Positions 53,739 through 62,332 of a stretch of 64,000 bases of DNA are shown here, piece after piece. Under the pieces are notes generated by a model that had not been told where the DNA came from, ran no database searches, and saw only the letters and a list, made by a program, of their open reading frames with translations. The position numbers were made by a program, and so were the translations under genes. The DNA is taken from NCBI GenBank assembly GCA_018402085.1, contig JAGYJM010000002.1, positions 3,414,526 through 3,478,525 on the forward strand, in the 5' to 3' direction. Source of the DNA: Flavobacteriales bacterium. Its GTDB lineage: Bacteria; Bacteroidota; Bacteroidia; Flavobacteriales_D; Sanyastnellaceae. How positions within the stretch are numbered: position 1 is the first letter of the stretch; every line of letters starts with the position of its first letter.

Positions 53739-55720
53739 TGCATTTACCATTATTACAAGACATACTCATTCTTCTCGGGTTCTCAGCCGTAATTGTTTTT
53801 GTACTTCAAAAACTTAAACTGCCTTCGATTATAGGTTTTCTACTAACAGGAATAATAATCGGACCATATGGACTAAGCCTAATCAATGCTGTTGAACAAG
53901 TAGAATTTTTATCTGAAATAGGCGTTATCCTTCTGCTTTTTGTAATCGGAATGGAACTGTCCATTAAACAATTGGCTTCAATTAAAAAAACTGTTTTTAT
54001 TGGCGGGCTCTTGCAAGTTGGAATAACGGCAATCGTGACAGGCTTAATCTATTACTTTCTAGGTTACCCATGGAACGAGTCTGTTTTTGTGGGCTTTCTT
54101 TTTTCATTATCCAGCACCGCTATTGTCTTAAAAACTTTACAAGACAGAAAGGAAATTACCACACCACATGGGCGCAACGCACTTGCTATTTTAATCTTTC
54201 AAGACATTATTGTGGTTCCCATGATGCTCATTACACCTCTTATTGCAGGCGAATCAACAAACATTGGAATGAGCATTCTATCATTGGTTCTAAAATCTGC
54301 TGTTGTAATTGTGATTACTGTAATTAGTGCACGTTATATTGTTCCTAAATTGATGCATGCAGTGGCAAAAACCAACAGTAAGGAGTTATTTCTGTTAGTC
54401 ACTTTTACACTATGTTTTGCGGTTGCATTCCTTACCTCTGAAGTTGGTTTATCCTTGGCTTTGGGGGCTTTTATTGCAGGTTTAATCATTTCTGAATCCG
54501 AATATAGTCACCAGGCAACCAGCGTTATCTTACCTTTTCGGGAGCTATTTACGAGTTTCTTTTTTGTGTCAGTAGGCATGTTGCTTGACTTATCTTTTTT
54601 TATAGGCAACATTCCGACAATTATGTTCTTAGTGATTTTGGTGTTTATAATTAAATCGATAATTGCGGGTCTTGCAGTTGCTGCATTAAAATATCCGACA
54701 AGGACAGTTTTACTGACAGGGCTTTCCCTATTTCAAGTTGGTGAATTTGCCTTCATATTATCAAAGGTAGGTATCGAATACAATTTACTATCTCCTCAAA
54801 CCAATCAATATTTTCTATCCGTATCAATCGTATCTATGCTCTTGACACCATTTGTAATTATTTTTTCCGAAAGGATTGCCAACAGGTTTATCGGTGTATC
54901 TAAGAAAATCGGGCTTGACCCAACTTTGGTTTCTGATAAAAGCATATCGGAAATAGGAGAAAATAATTTAGAGAATCATTTAGTAATTATTGGTTATGGA
55001 GTTAATGGCAGCAATTTATCAAAGGCAGCAGCAGCAAGTAACATTCCTTATGTAGTAATTGAGATGAATGCTGAAACAGTTCGGCAACAAAAGACTAAAG
55101 GGCTTCCTGTCATTTTTGGAGATGCAAGCCAAGACCACATTCTTGAAGCTGTTCACCTTTCTGAAGCTAGAGCCGCAGTAATAGCCATTTCAGATAATCA
55201 AGCAACAAAGACTATTATCAAGAATATTAGGTCACACTCCGAATCACTCTATTTGGTGGTTCGAACAAGATACGTCAAAGAGACTTCCGAACTAATTGCA
55301 TTGGGAGCGGACGAAGTGATACCAGAAGAATTTGAAACTTCAGTACAAATATTCACTCACGTGCTTCAAAACTTCCTAGTGCCTGAAGATGATATTGACC
55401 AACTTGTAGATAAAGTACGTGCGGACAATTATCAGTTATTTAAAGGAGAATTTAAAATTCAGAGAACTTATCGACCGAAGAGTATCGCCGATTTTAACAT
55501 AACCTGCCTGAGAATAAATTCCGATAGCAGCAAATTTTTAGGAAAGCCCCTGGTAGAATTAAATTTGAGAGCAGATCATGGCATAAATATTTTGGCTATC
55601 AAACGGAAAGAGGAATTATTGCATTCTATTCAGCCGACAGAAGTGCTAAAACAAGGGGATATTATCTACGTTCAGGGGAATCAAAATATGGTAGAGAAGT
55701 TTCACAAGACGATAAAATAA
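53738..55720 (+). CDS. CPA2-family K+/H+ antiporter with RCK domains (KefB-type)
   Basis: 660 residues. Residues ~1-385 are a 12-13-helix Na+/H+ exchanger domain with CPA2 features: GFLLTGIIIGPYGL, LLLFVIGMELSIKQL, LSSTAIVLKTL and the core FQDIIVVPM. A TrkA-N (RCK) domain follows (~412-530) with NAD-binding motif IIGYGVNGSNLSKAA and VIFGDASQ, then a TrkA-C domain (~570-660). These proteins exchange K+ (or Na+) for H+ across the inner membrane, gated by nucleotides or glutathione adducts. The ATG overlaps the small upstream frame by one base. AT-rich composition and the cassette-like surroundings indicate horizontal acquisition; host benefit would be pH, salt or electrophile stress. Confidence 0.93.
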   Translation: MHLPLLQDILILLGFSAVIVFVLQKLKLPSIIGFLLTGIIIGPYGLSLINAVEQVEFLSEIGVILLLFVIGMELSIKQLASIKKTVFIGGLLQVGITAIVTGLIYYFLGYPWNESVFVGFLFSLSSTAIVLKTLQDRKEITTPHGRNALAILIFQDIIVVPMMLITPLIAGESTNIGMSILSLVLKSAVVIVITVISARYIVPKLMHAVAKTNSKELFLLVTFTLCFAVAFLTSEVGLSLALGAFIAGLIISESEYSHQATSVILPFRELFTSFFFVSVGMLLDLSFFIGNIPTIMFLVILVFIIKSIIAGLAVAALKYPTRTVLLTGLSLFQVGEFAFILSKVGIEYNLLSPQTNQYFLSVSIVSMLLTPFVIIFSERIANRFIGVSKKIGLDPTLVSDKSISEIGENNLENHLVIIGYGVNGSNLSKAAAASNIPYVVIEMNAETVRQQKTKGLPVIFGDASQDHILEAVHLSEARAAVIAISDNQATKTIIKNIRSHSESLYLVVRTRYVKETSELIALGADEVIPEEFETSVQIFTHVLQNFLVPEDDIDQLVDKVRADNYQLFKGEFKIQRTYRPKSIADFNITCLRINSDSSKFLGKPLVELNLRADHGINILAIKRKEELLHSIQPTEVLKQGDIIYVQGNQNMVEKFHKTIK

Positions 55721-55729
55721 ACAAAGAGA

Positions 55730-55850
55730 GCACAACATTTTGCGGGGAAGGGTTCTGATATGAAAGGAATTGCATTAAACAAACTAAGTGTATAACGGAA
55801 AGTATAATAGCTTGAAATCTCACACTACGCGTATACTGTGCCGTTACGCT
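55730..55850 (+). other. attC-like hairpin region at the 3' end of module 2
   Basis: GCACAAC at 55730-55736, then a hairpin whose arms TATAACGGAAAGTATAATAG (55791-55810) and GCGTATACTGTGCCGTTACGC (55829-55849) pair with small bulges. It ends at CCG|TTACGC. GTATAAC (55790-55796) could also pair with the module start through two G-T pairs. Confidence 0.5.
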
Positions 55851-55871
55851 TTACCCCCACAAACAATCCAA

Positions 55872-56162
55872 TTTGTCAACACCCCACTCAATTCCGAGTC
55901 AACACCTTGAGCGCAGGTAGTTGTCAACACCCACTGAAGTGGCGTTTGTCAACACATTGCAGTCGGGGTGATGTTGTCAACGGCTTGTGATGACTTCAAT
56001 TAGACGCACGGACTCATCGACTCATCGACTCATGGACGGGTGGCTTGATTATAAGGTTTCGCCGGTTTTCCCGGCGGACGCGATAAATCGCGTCCCTACA
56101 GTGGTGTTTGAAAATACCAGGCAGCGCAAGTATGCGCTGGAGTATATTACGTTAGCTTCCCC
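55872..56162 (+). repeat. 290-bp direct repeat, copy 2 (right of antiporter module)
   Basis: Nearly identical to 52808-53099, about 3.06 kb away, so the antiporter module and copy B lie between direct repeats. It includes five GTCAACACC-type motifs, GGACGCGATAAATCGCGTCC (56076-56095) and CAGCGCAAGTATGCGCTG. Confidence 0.9.
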
Positions 56163-56178
56163 GTATCCCTAAATTTTC

Positions 56179-56245
56179 CATAGGTCCATAGGTCCATAGG
56201 TCCATAGGTCGATGAGTCGATGAGTCGATAGGTCGATGCGTCCAT
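56179..56245. repeat. 8-bp NNGTCSAT tandem run
   Basis: About eight units (aggtccat, aggtcgat, gagtcgat, gcgtccat), directly after the 290-bp repeat copy 2. Confidence 0.85.
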
Positions 56246-56284
56246 GCTGCCGGGATCTAACCCGCATCAGCGGTGAGGTAGGAT

Positions 56285-58195
56285 TTACGGACAAGGAGTG
56301 CCGAATGCGCCGAGGAACAAAAGGAGGTCATTCGTTTCAACCAACCCGTTGTTATCGAGGTCTTGCTGGCAGCTGTTGTCAGCTACACATGCGCCAAGCT
56401 CTTCGGACCAGACCGTGCCAGTGCCGCAGTTTTCCGGTCCACATGAAGCGATGCTCACGCACTGACCGAGCTCAGGATCCCACACGGTATCATCACCACA
56501 GAAGGTGGAGCCGTCAGGATCTTCGAGGGGGTCACAGATGCCATCTCCATCGGTATCTTCGAGGCAGTTGCCCTGGCAGTCAAAGATGACATTTGCGAAG
56601 AAACACGAGCCATCGTCAATGGTTGCAGCCGGGTCATAATTACACGCCCCTTCATCTGTACATCCTGCACACGTCAGGTATTCACATGAGCCGTCGTCAC
56701 AGGCCGCAAGCGGGTCATAGTTGCATGCTCCGTCATCTGTGCATCCGGCAATGTCGGTGCCACCGCAATTGCCACAGGCGTCAAGCTCGAGGCACGAGTC
56801 ATCGTCAATGGTGGCTTCAGGGTCATAATTGCAAGCGAGGACGTCTGTGCACCCGGCACAGGTGAGGTATTCGCATGAGCCATCGTCGCAGCCCGCCTGA
56901 GCGTCGTAGTTGCAGGCGCCCTGATCGGTACAGCCTGCAGTTTCTGTGCCGCCGCAGTTGCCGCAGGCGTCTAGCTGAAGGCACGAGCCGTCGTCTGAAG
57001 TTGCCGCAGGGTCATAGTTGCAAGCCGTCTCGTCGGTGCAGCCGAAAACGTCGATCGCTACCGGTAATGAGGCGACGCAGTTGTTGCCATCGGTGATTGT
57101 TAAGGTGTATGGATCAACACCGCTGCCGGGTACCTCGGTGAAACACTCGCCTTCGTTGATCTGCGCTACATTCCCTTGAGGGTCTTGCAGTTCAATGGTA
57201 AAGGGGGAGGTGCCTCCTTCGATGAGCGGACAAACGTCTGCGTTGCCGTTGCCGTCATAGGTGAGTTCGGCGTCGATCACGAGCTCAAGGGGCTCAATAA
57301 TGCTGATGTCTCGAATGGTGTCACGACAGCCAATGGCATCTTCCATTGCGATGAAGTAGTTGCCGGGATTAAGGTCACCAAAGAGTGGGTTGTCATTCTG
57401 TGTGGTGAGAATGTTGGCTTCGTCACCCAGCGTTTCATAAAGCTCATAGGTAACGGCGCCATTGCCTCCCCCATTGGCTTCAATGGTCGCAAGGTCGCCG
57501 GCACAGAGCACCGGAGTGACCACATTTACATCTGAAGGCAAGGCGTTGGCCACACAGGGGTTGTCGATGACAAATGGTTCAGGACAAGAAAAATCCTGTG
57601 TCGCGGGGTTGCTATTGATAAAGGTCTGTGCGCAAAAATCGAGGCTGAATGAATCGCTGCAGCTCGTTATTTGCGCAATGAGGATGCGCTGGTTGTCTCC
57701 TGCGAGACCATTCGGTTCGCCATTCAAGGTGTAAATCACACCGTCGTCAATGACGTCTGTGCAAGGGTCATCTCCTGCGAAATCAGCAGGATTCGCCACG
57801 TTGATGTACAGAAGACCGGGATCATCTTCGTATTGCTTGCCGATAGTCCAGAAAGTATCGAAGTCAGTTTGCGGGAACGTCGCCACCAAGGCACTGACTG
57901 TGTTTACCACAAATCCACCGAAAACGTCATCGTTGTAACAATCGCAATCTGAAATGATTTGCACGTCTTGTTCATCCGGACCCTCGTCGTCTAATACCAG
58001 TCCGTAGATCGCTGAGAGAAAGTCGTCATTATGGGTCATGTCGAGGTACACGTGATAGGTCACATAGCCTTCAAGGTCAACGCCATTGACGTCACCATTG
58101 TGTACTTCGTAATATTCAACAGAAATTCCGGTAGGTTGTGCGTATGCAGCAAGGGCGGCAAATGAGCACAATAAAACAAGCAGTGAACGCTTCAT
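56285..58195 (-). CDS. Secreted Cys-rich repeat protein with dockerin-like C-terminus
   Basis: 636 residues with signal peptide to ~residue 19 (LAAYAQ). Residues ~20-210 form a beta domain (ISVEYYEVHNGDVNG ... GYVTYHVYLDMTH), followed by an SprB-like/PKD region (~215-385). Five repeats of the form GCTD-x2-ACNYDP-x-A-x2-DDGSC follow (~385-530), alternating with LDACGNCGGT. The repeats are rich in paired Cys and in DDGSC Ca2+-type loops. Two thrombospondin/EGF-like Cys segments (CGPENCGTGTVW) follow. The end, DLDNNGLVETNDLLLFLGAFG, is a dockerin-like EF-hand rather than a normal T9SS tail. Whether it is T9SS cargo is uncertain. Function unknown. Confidence 0.82.
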   Translation of the reverse strand: MKRSLLVLLCSFAALAAYAQPTGISVEYYEVHNGDVNGVDLEGYVTYHVYLDMTHNDDFLSAIYGLVLDDEGPDEQDVQIISDCDCYNDDVFGGFVVNTVSALVATFPQTDFDTFWTIGKQYEDDPGLLYINVANPADFAGDDPCTDVIDDGVIYTLNGEPNGLAGDNQRILIAQITSCSDSFSLDFCAQTFINSNPATQDFSCPEPFVIDNPCVANALPSDVNVVTPVLCAGDLATIEANGGGNGAVTYELYETLGDEANILTTQNDNPLFGDLNPGNYFIAMEDAIGCRDTIRDISIIEPLELVIDAELTYDGNGNADVCPLIEGGTSPFTIELQDPQGNVAQINEGECFTEVPGSGVDPYTLTITDGNNCVASLPVAIDVFGCTDETACNYDPAATSDDGSCLQLDACGNCGGTETAGCTDQGACNYDAQAGCDDGSCEYLTCAGCTDVLACNYDPEATIDDDSCLELDACGNCGGTDIAGCTDDGACNYDPLAACDDGSCEYLTCAGCTDEGACNYDPAATIDDGSCFFANVIFDCQGNCLEDTDGDGICDPLEDPDGSTFCGDDTVWDPELGQCVSIASCGPENCGTGTVWSEELGACVADNSCQQDLDNNGLVETNDLLLFLGAFGTPCP

Positions 58196-59059
58196 GTCAA
58201 GTTTAGGTTTAGTTGCAGAATGCGGTATATCAGGTCGTTGTCGTCAAATTTAAGGATTTCGTCGAGAAACACGAATCGTAGATCGATTGGTAACCATTCC
58301 TTTATAATTAGCAGCGCAAGTATGCGCTGGAGTATATTCCTTAGTTTTCCCGGTTTCCCAGCTTTCGGACGGCTATAAGCCGTCCCCTCAATTTTGCGGT
58401 AGTGTGATAGAGCAGCGCAAGTATGCGCTGGAGTATATTCCTTAGTCTTCCCGGTTTCCCGGTTTCCCCGCTTTCGGACGGCTATAAGCCGTCCCTCAAT
58501 TTGCGGTAGGTCCATAGAGTAGCGCATAGGTGCGCTGATGTACGAGTCTCCCTACCTCCCTACCTCGCTTGTTCCCGGTTTCCCTAGCGGACGCGATAAA
58601 TCGCGTCCCTACTTTGGTGCGCAGAATATAATTAGCAGCGCAAGTATGCGCTGGAGTATATTCCTGAATTTTCCCAGTTTCCCAGTTTCCCAGTTTCCCA
58701 GTTTCCCAGTTTCCCGAAATTGTCCATAGGTCCATAGGTCCATAGGTCCATAGGTCCATAGGTCCATAGGTCCATAGGTCCATAGGTCCATAAGTCCATA
58801 GGTCTATGCGTCTTCCGAGCAGCATTCATCGGACGGGTATAAGCCGCTGCCACACTGCGGGGTCTGCAGAAGTGTGATAGAGCAGCACAAGCATTGTGCG
58901 CATGGAAATGGATAGTCGTGAACCGTCTTCCCAGTTTCCCGAAATTGTCCATAGGTCGATAGGTCCATAGGTCGATAGGTCCATGAGTCCATGAGTCCGT
59001 AGGTACATTTCCGTAAATTCGGAAACATCAATACCTTACCCCCCTCAACCTGCGACCAA
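58196..59059. repeat. Non-coding repeat region between two secreted-protein genes
   Basis: Three copies of CAGCGCAAGTATGCGCTGGAGTATATTCC-type DNA (58314, 58412, 58636 on); GGACGGCTATAAGCCGTCC near 58369 and 58477; AGCGCA-TAGG-TGCGCT (58512); GGACGCGATAAATCGCGTCC (58589-58608); an 8-bp CAGTTTCC microsatellite (58676-58715); and long NNGTCSAT runs (58722-58812 and 58945-59003). The hairpin TTTCCG/CGGAAA (59008-59025) precedes the next gene. No gene. Confidence 0.8.
58722..58812. repeat. 8-bp NNGTCSAT tandem array, about eleven units
   Basis: Almost pure aggtccat repeats preceded by GTTTCCCGAAATT. The minus strand reads as MDLWTYGP repeats but this is not coding. Confidence 0.9.
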
Positions 59060-62000
59060 ATGAAACCTGCACCACTCCTTTTTTTAACGCTGATGATGTT
59101 CGCATCCTGCGCTTTTGCGCAGACAGAAGCGAGCCGAACCGGATTCTCCTGGATCGCCGCCGAAAACGTACAAGACTATTCGTACGGCGCCGGATACACC
59201 ATGTACAGCGCCGCCTGGCCGATCTTCAACACCTACCCGGGTCCCGAAGACTTTCAAATGGGGCTCGCCGGATGCTGGATGAGCCCCCAACCCACCGGCA
59301 ACGAGCCCGAGGGCTTCTACAATACCATCGAGGGCGGACTCGGCTGGTGGCACGATACGCGATTCGGCACTCGCATACCCAAGTTCATCATGGGAGGTGT
59401 CTCGAACGGGTTTTTCGCATGGGCGAACGGACCCGGCGCCGGACGAAGCAATTTGCTGCCGAACGGACAACGCGACTGGAGCACCCCCGGTGGTAAGTAC
59501 GGCGTGGCGCAGCTCTCAAACCGCCTCGTATGGGCACCTGACGGACTCAACATGGCCCAGGGTCTCAACGGCGAAATGCTCGGCTACGGATACACCCCGC
59601 TGCCGCTGATGGATGTGCTCGAAGAAACCGCCGGACAAGACGTGCAGACCGGAAATCAATGCTGGACGCTGTTCTTGAACGCTACCAATTTCAAAGGGCC
59701 GGCAACCTTTTTTATGCCCACTTTCTGGACTGAACCGGTGCTCGAAAATCCTGAAATCGAAGGGCTCTTTCACGATAGCCGTCCGTCAAACCCGAACATC
59801 GGTCCCGGGGTAGAGCACGCAGGATCACCCGCTTTGATGGCCGAAGATGACCAGGGTACGCTTTATGCGAAAATAGCCCGCTTGCAGTTTCCGGTGAGCA
59901 ATGAGAACAGCGCGATGGCGCTGAGCCAGATATCGGTGTACAACCAGGGTGCGCTGTGGAATGCCATGGAGGCCTGGTTCAACGGGGATGCCGCAGTATC
60001 GCCTGAATCTATGCAGAACGGTGCGCTGGGCGTGCCTTTTATCAATAATGGCGGCGACATCGTTGGTGAGATTTCGGGAGGCGGTGAAGAATACAGCATC
60101 GACCTGGATTACGTCAGCAATGTGCAGCAGACCGCCAATGTCATGGGCTTCGAGTTTGACCTCAATACGGTTGAGCAAAATGAAGATTTCTTCGTATTGC
60201 CGGAGTATTTCCGCCTCGAAGACGATGAATGGCAACCCATTGCGGCTGCGGATGTGCCCGAGTCAACGGGCCTGCTTAACACCGAAGTGCCGCTGAGTGA
60301 ACGCCCGGAGCTCACCTACCTCACGCCGCTGGAGCCGGATTGCGAATGGCAGGATCCGAACGGCCCCTGGAATGCGCCCGGACCGGTCGCGGGTCCGTTC
60401 TTCGCTGAGCTGGGCGACGGCAGCACGGTCACCTATCACTGGTACCGCTTTGCAGACCAGCCCGCAGTGGTGCATGCCAACCTGCCCGAGGAGGTGCGCG
60501 AAGAAATGCAGGCGCGCGTTGAGTTGCTTCACGAAAACTGGAGCCACACCGATGAATACATGGCACCACCGGAGGTGGGCAGCCTCGCTACCCTCGATCC
60601 GGGGGTGATCGTGACGCCGCCTGAAGGACTTGAAATCGGCTACGTGCCGATCGTGACGCGGCAACAATCGACCCCCGAGAAGGTGCGGGTGTTTGTACTC
60701 GCCGGACAGTCGAACATGCAGGGCTTTGGTAAAATTGAAGACGCTGAGAATGATCCGGGTACCCTCGTTCATGTGATGGAGAACGACGAAGACGGAAACT
60801 GGTCAATGCTCGGTGATGCCGATGATTGGACCACCCTCGATGACGCTTACCTCTACTTCGCAAACAACGGTGACACCATTCGCGATAACGTGACGGTGGG
60901 TCAGGGCGCGTTTGCAGACCTGATCGGGCCTGAGCTCATGTTCGCTCACGAGCTGGATGCCTATTATGAAGATCCGATCCTGATCATCAAGACGGCCTGG
61001 GGTGGCCTGAGTCTGGCAGAAGATTTTCGTCCGCCTTCAGCCGGAGGCACCACCGGCGCGTATTACACCGAGATGATCGAGATCGTTCAGAACGTCACGC
61101 AGAACCTCGGAACGGAATTTCCGCAGTTGGGTGTCACTGATTTTGAACTGAGCGGCTTTGCCTGGTTTCAGGGATGGAACGACGGCGCTGAGCCCGGCTT
61201 TCTGGAAGAGTACGAGAGCAATCTGCACCACTTGTTGAACGACGTGCGCGCTGACCTCGGCGAGCCTATGCTGCCCTTTGTGGTGGCGAGTTCAGGCCAC
61301 GGCGGACTGGTCACCAGCGGCGACCTCTGGGTGCAGGATATGCAGAACATCGTATCGGTGGCGCAAGAAAATGTGGGCTGCGACGATGAGTTGTACGGCG
61401 GTACCGTTGGTTTTCGCGATACCAAGCCTTTTTATATTGACGGCGAAGAATCGCCGGATGATGCCATTCACCACTTCCACAACAATGCGCTTACCTTCCT
61501 CAATGTGGGCAAGGCAATAGGAGAGGAAATGATCCTGGCGATCAACGATATGGCCTTCTGCTACGTCGACTGCGAAGAGCAGGTAGATCCGGGTATTGTG
61601 TCGATTGGCAACCGCGTGTGGAACGATCTCAACATGAACGGAATCAATGATCCTGACGAACCGGGGATTCCCGGGGTGTCACTGGTCTTATGGGGCGATC
61701 CTGACGGGGATGGCATTCCCGATTGGGAAGGCTTCAGCGGTGTTGAAGTCACCGATGAGGAGGGGTATTACCGTTTCTCCGGACTGGAGCCCGGCAATTA
61801 CGTCGTCTTCGTATGGCAGGTTGAGAACTGGGAAGAAGGTCAACCCCTGCACGGATTCCAGTCAACCAACAACTTTGTCGCCGATGCCGACAACGACATC
61901 GATTTAGACAACAACGGGTTTGGAGATCCTTTCACCGATATCATGTCGGGCATTGTCACGCTGACCAGTGGTGGCGAACCCTTGAACGATGGCGACCCGT

Positions 62001-62332
62001 TTGATTGCCTCTTTGACTACGACGGCAGTGGTAACAATACGATCGACTTCGGGTTTTTCAATCCGAATCCGACGAGCGTTGAGCCCACCGTCAATCCGGA
62101 CTGGATTCGGGTATTCCCCAATCCGGCGACAAATGAACTCATCGTTGCCGGCGCCTCGTCTGTAGACCGCATAGAGCTGTATGACGCCACAGGTCGTTTG
62201 CAGCAGTCGTTTGATGTCGCCGGCGAAGTGAACCGCCTCAACATTTCGCTGCTACCGGTTGGGGTGTACATTTTGAAGGCCATTGACCAGAACGGCGAAC
62301 CGATGGAAGTGACCCGCGTGGTGAAGCGGTGA
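59060..62332 (+). CDS. Secreted SGNH/sialate O-acetylesterase-like protein with SdrD_B domain, T9SS cargo
   Basis: 1090 residues; signal peptide to ~residue 20 (FASCAFAQ). Residues ~22-520 form a large unassigned domain rich in Trp and Gly (GWWHDTRFGTRIPKF). Residues ~540-830 are a carbohydrate-esterase (SASA/SGNH) domain: VFVLAGQSNMQGFG with the nucleophile Ser near 550, LIIKTAWGG, then FAWFQGWNDG and a late His region (PFVVASSGHGG, DAIHHFHNNA). An SdrD_B/Cna-B domain follows (~845-950: IGNRVWNDLNMNGINDPDEPGIPGVSL ... YYRFSGLEPGNYVVFVW). The end is T9SS type A (IRVFPNPATNELIV to TRVVKR). It probably deacetylates a polysaccharide or glycan outside the cell; substrate not shown. Confidence 0.87.
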   Translation: MKPAPLLFLTLMMFASCAFAQTEASRTGFSWIAAENVQDYSYGAGYTMYSAAWPIFNTYPGPEDFQMGLAGCWMSPQPTGNEPEGFYNTIEGGLGWWHDTRFGTRIPKFIMGGVSNGFFAWANGPGAGRSNLLPNGQRDWSTPGGKYGVAQLSNRLVWAPDGLNMAQGLNGEMLGYGYTPLPLMDVLEETAGQDVQTGNQCWTLFLNATNFKGPATFFMPTFWTEPVLENPEIEGLFHDSRPSNPNIGPGVEHAGSPALMAEDDQGTLYAKIARLQFPVSNENSAMALSQISVYNQGALWNAMEAWFNGDAAVSPESMQNGALGVPFINNGGDIVGEISGGGEEYSIDLDYVSNVQQTANVMGFEFDLNTVEQNEDFFVLPEYFRLEDDEWQPIAAADVPESTGLLNTEVPLSERPELTYLTPLEPDCEWQDPNGPWNAPGPVAGPFFAELGDGSTVTYHWYRFADQPAVVHANLPEEVREEMQARVELLHENWSHTDEYMAPPEVGSLATLDPGVIVTPPEGLEIGYVPIVTRQQSTPEKVRVFVLAGQSNMQGFGKIEDAENDPGTLVHVMENDEDGNWSMLGDADDWTTLDDAYLYFANNGDTIRDNVTVGQGAFADLIGPELMFAHELDAYYEDPILIIKTAWGGLSLAEDFRPPSAGGTTGAYYTEMIEIVQNVTQNLGTEFPQLGVTDFELSGFAWFQGWNDGAEPGFLEEYESNLHHLLNDVRADLGEPMLPFVVASSGHGGLVTSGDLWVQDMQNIVSVAQENVGCDDELYGGTVGFRDTKPFYIDGEESPDDAIHHFHNNALTFLNVGKAIGEEMILAINDMAFCYVDCEEQVDPGIVSIGNRVWNDLNMNGINDPDEPGIPGVSLVLWGDPDGDGIPDWEGFSGVEVTDEEGYYRFSGLEPGNYVVFVWQVENWEEGQPLHGFQSTNNFVADADNDIDLDNNGFGDPFTDIMSGIVTLTSGGEPLNDGDPFDCLFDYDGSGNNTIDFGFFNPNPTSVEPTVNPDWIRVFPNPATNELIVAGASSVDRIELYDATGRLQQSFDVAGEVNRLNISLLPVGVYILKAIDQNGEPMEVTRVVKR

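Larger units (their letters stand above)
53541..55849 (+). mobile_element. Cassette-like module 2 (antiporter cargo)
   Basis: AT-rich unit starting G|TTGTGCGTC (53541). GCACAAC, the exact inverse complement of its first 7 bases, occurs at 55730-55736 just after the antiporter stop. An attC-like hairpin ends at CCG|TTACGC (55841-55849). Cargo: a broken small ORF and a KefB-type antiporter. It begins at the same junction as module 1 but with different cargo. No integrase or transposase. Confidence 0.5.

Noticed and set aside
58609..59031. Minus-strand frames encoding MDLWTYGP repeats (also at 43.1, 63.5 and 63.7 kb)
   Set aside because: They are translations of the 8-bp NNGTCSAT tandem repeat; unit changes and array edges break them, and they occur wherever the repeat does.
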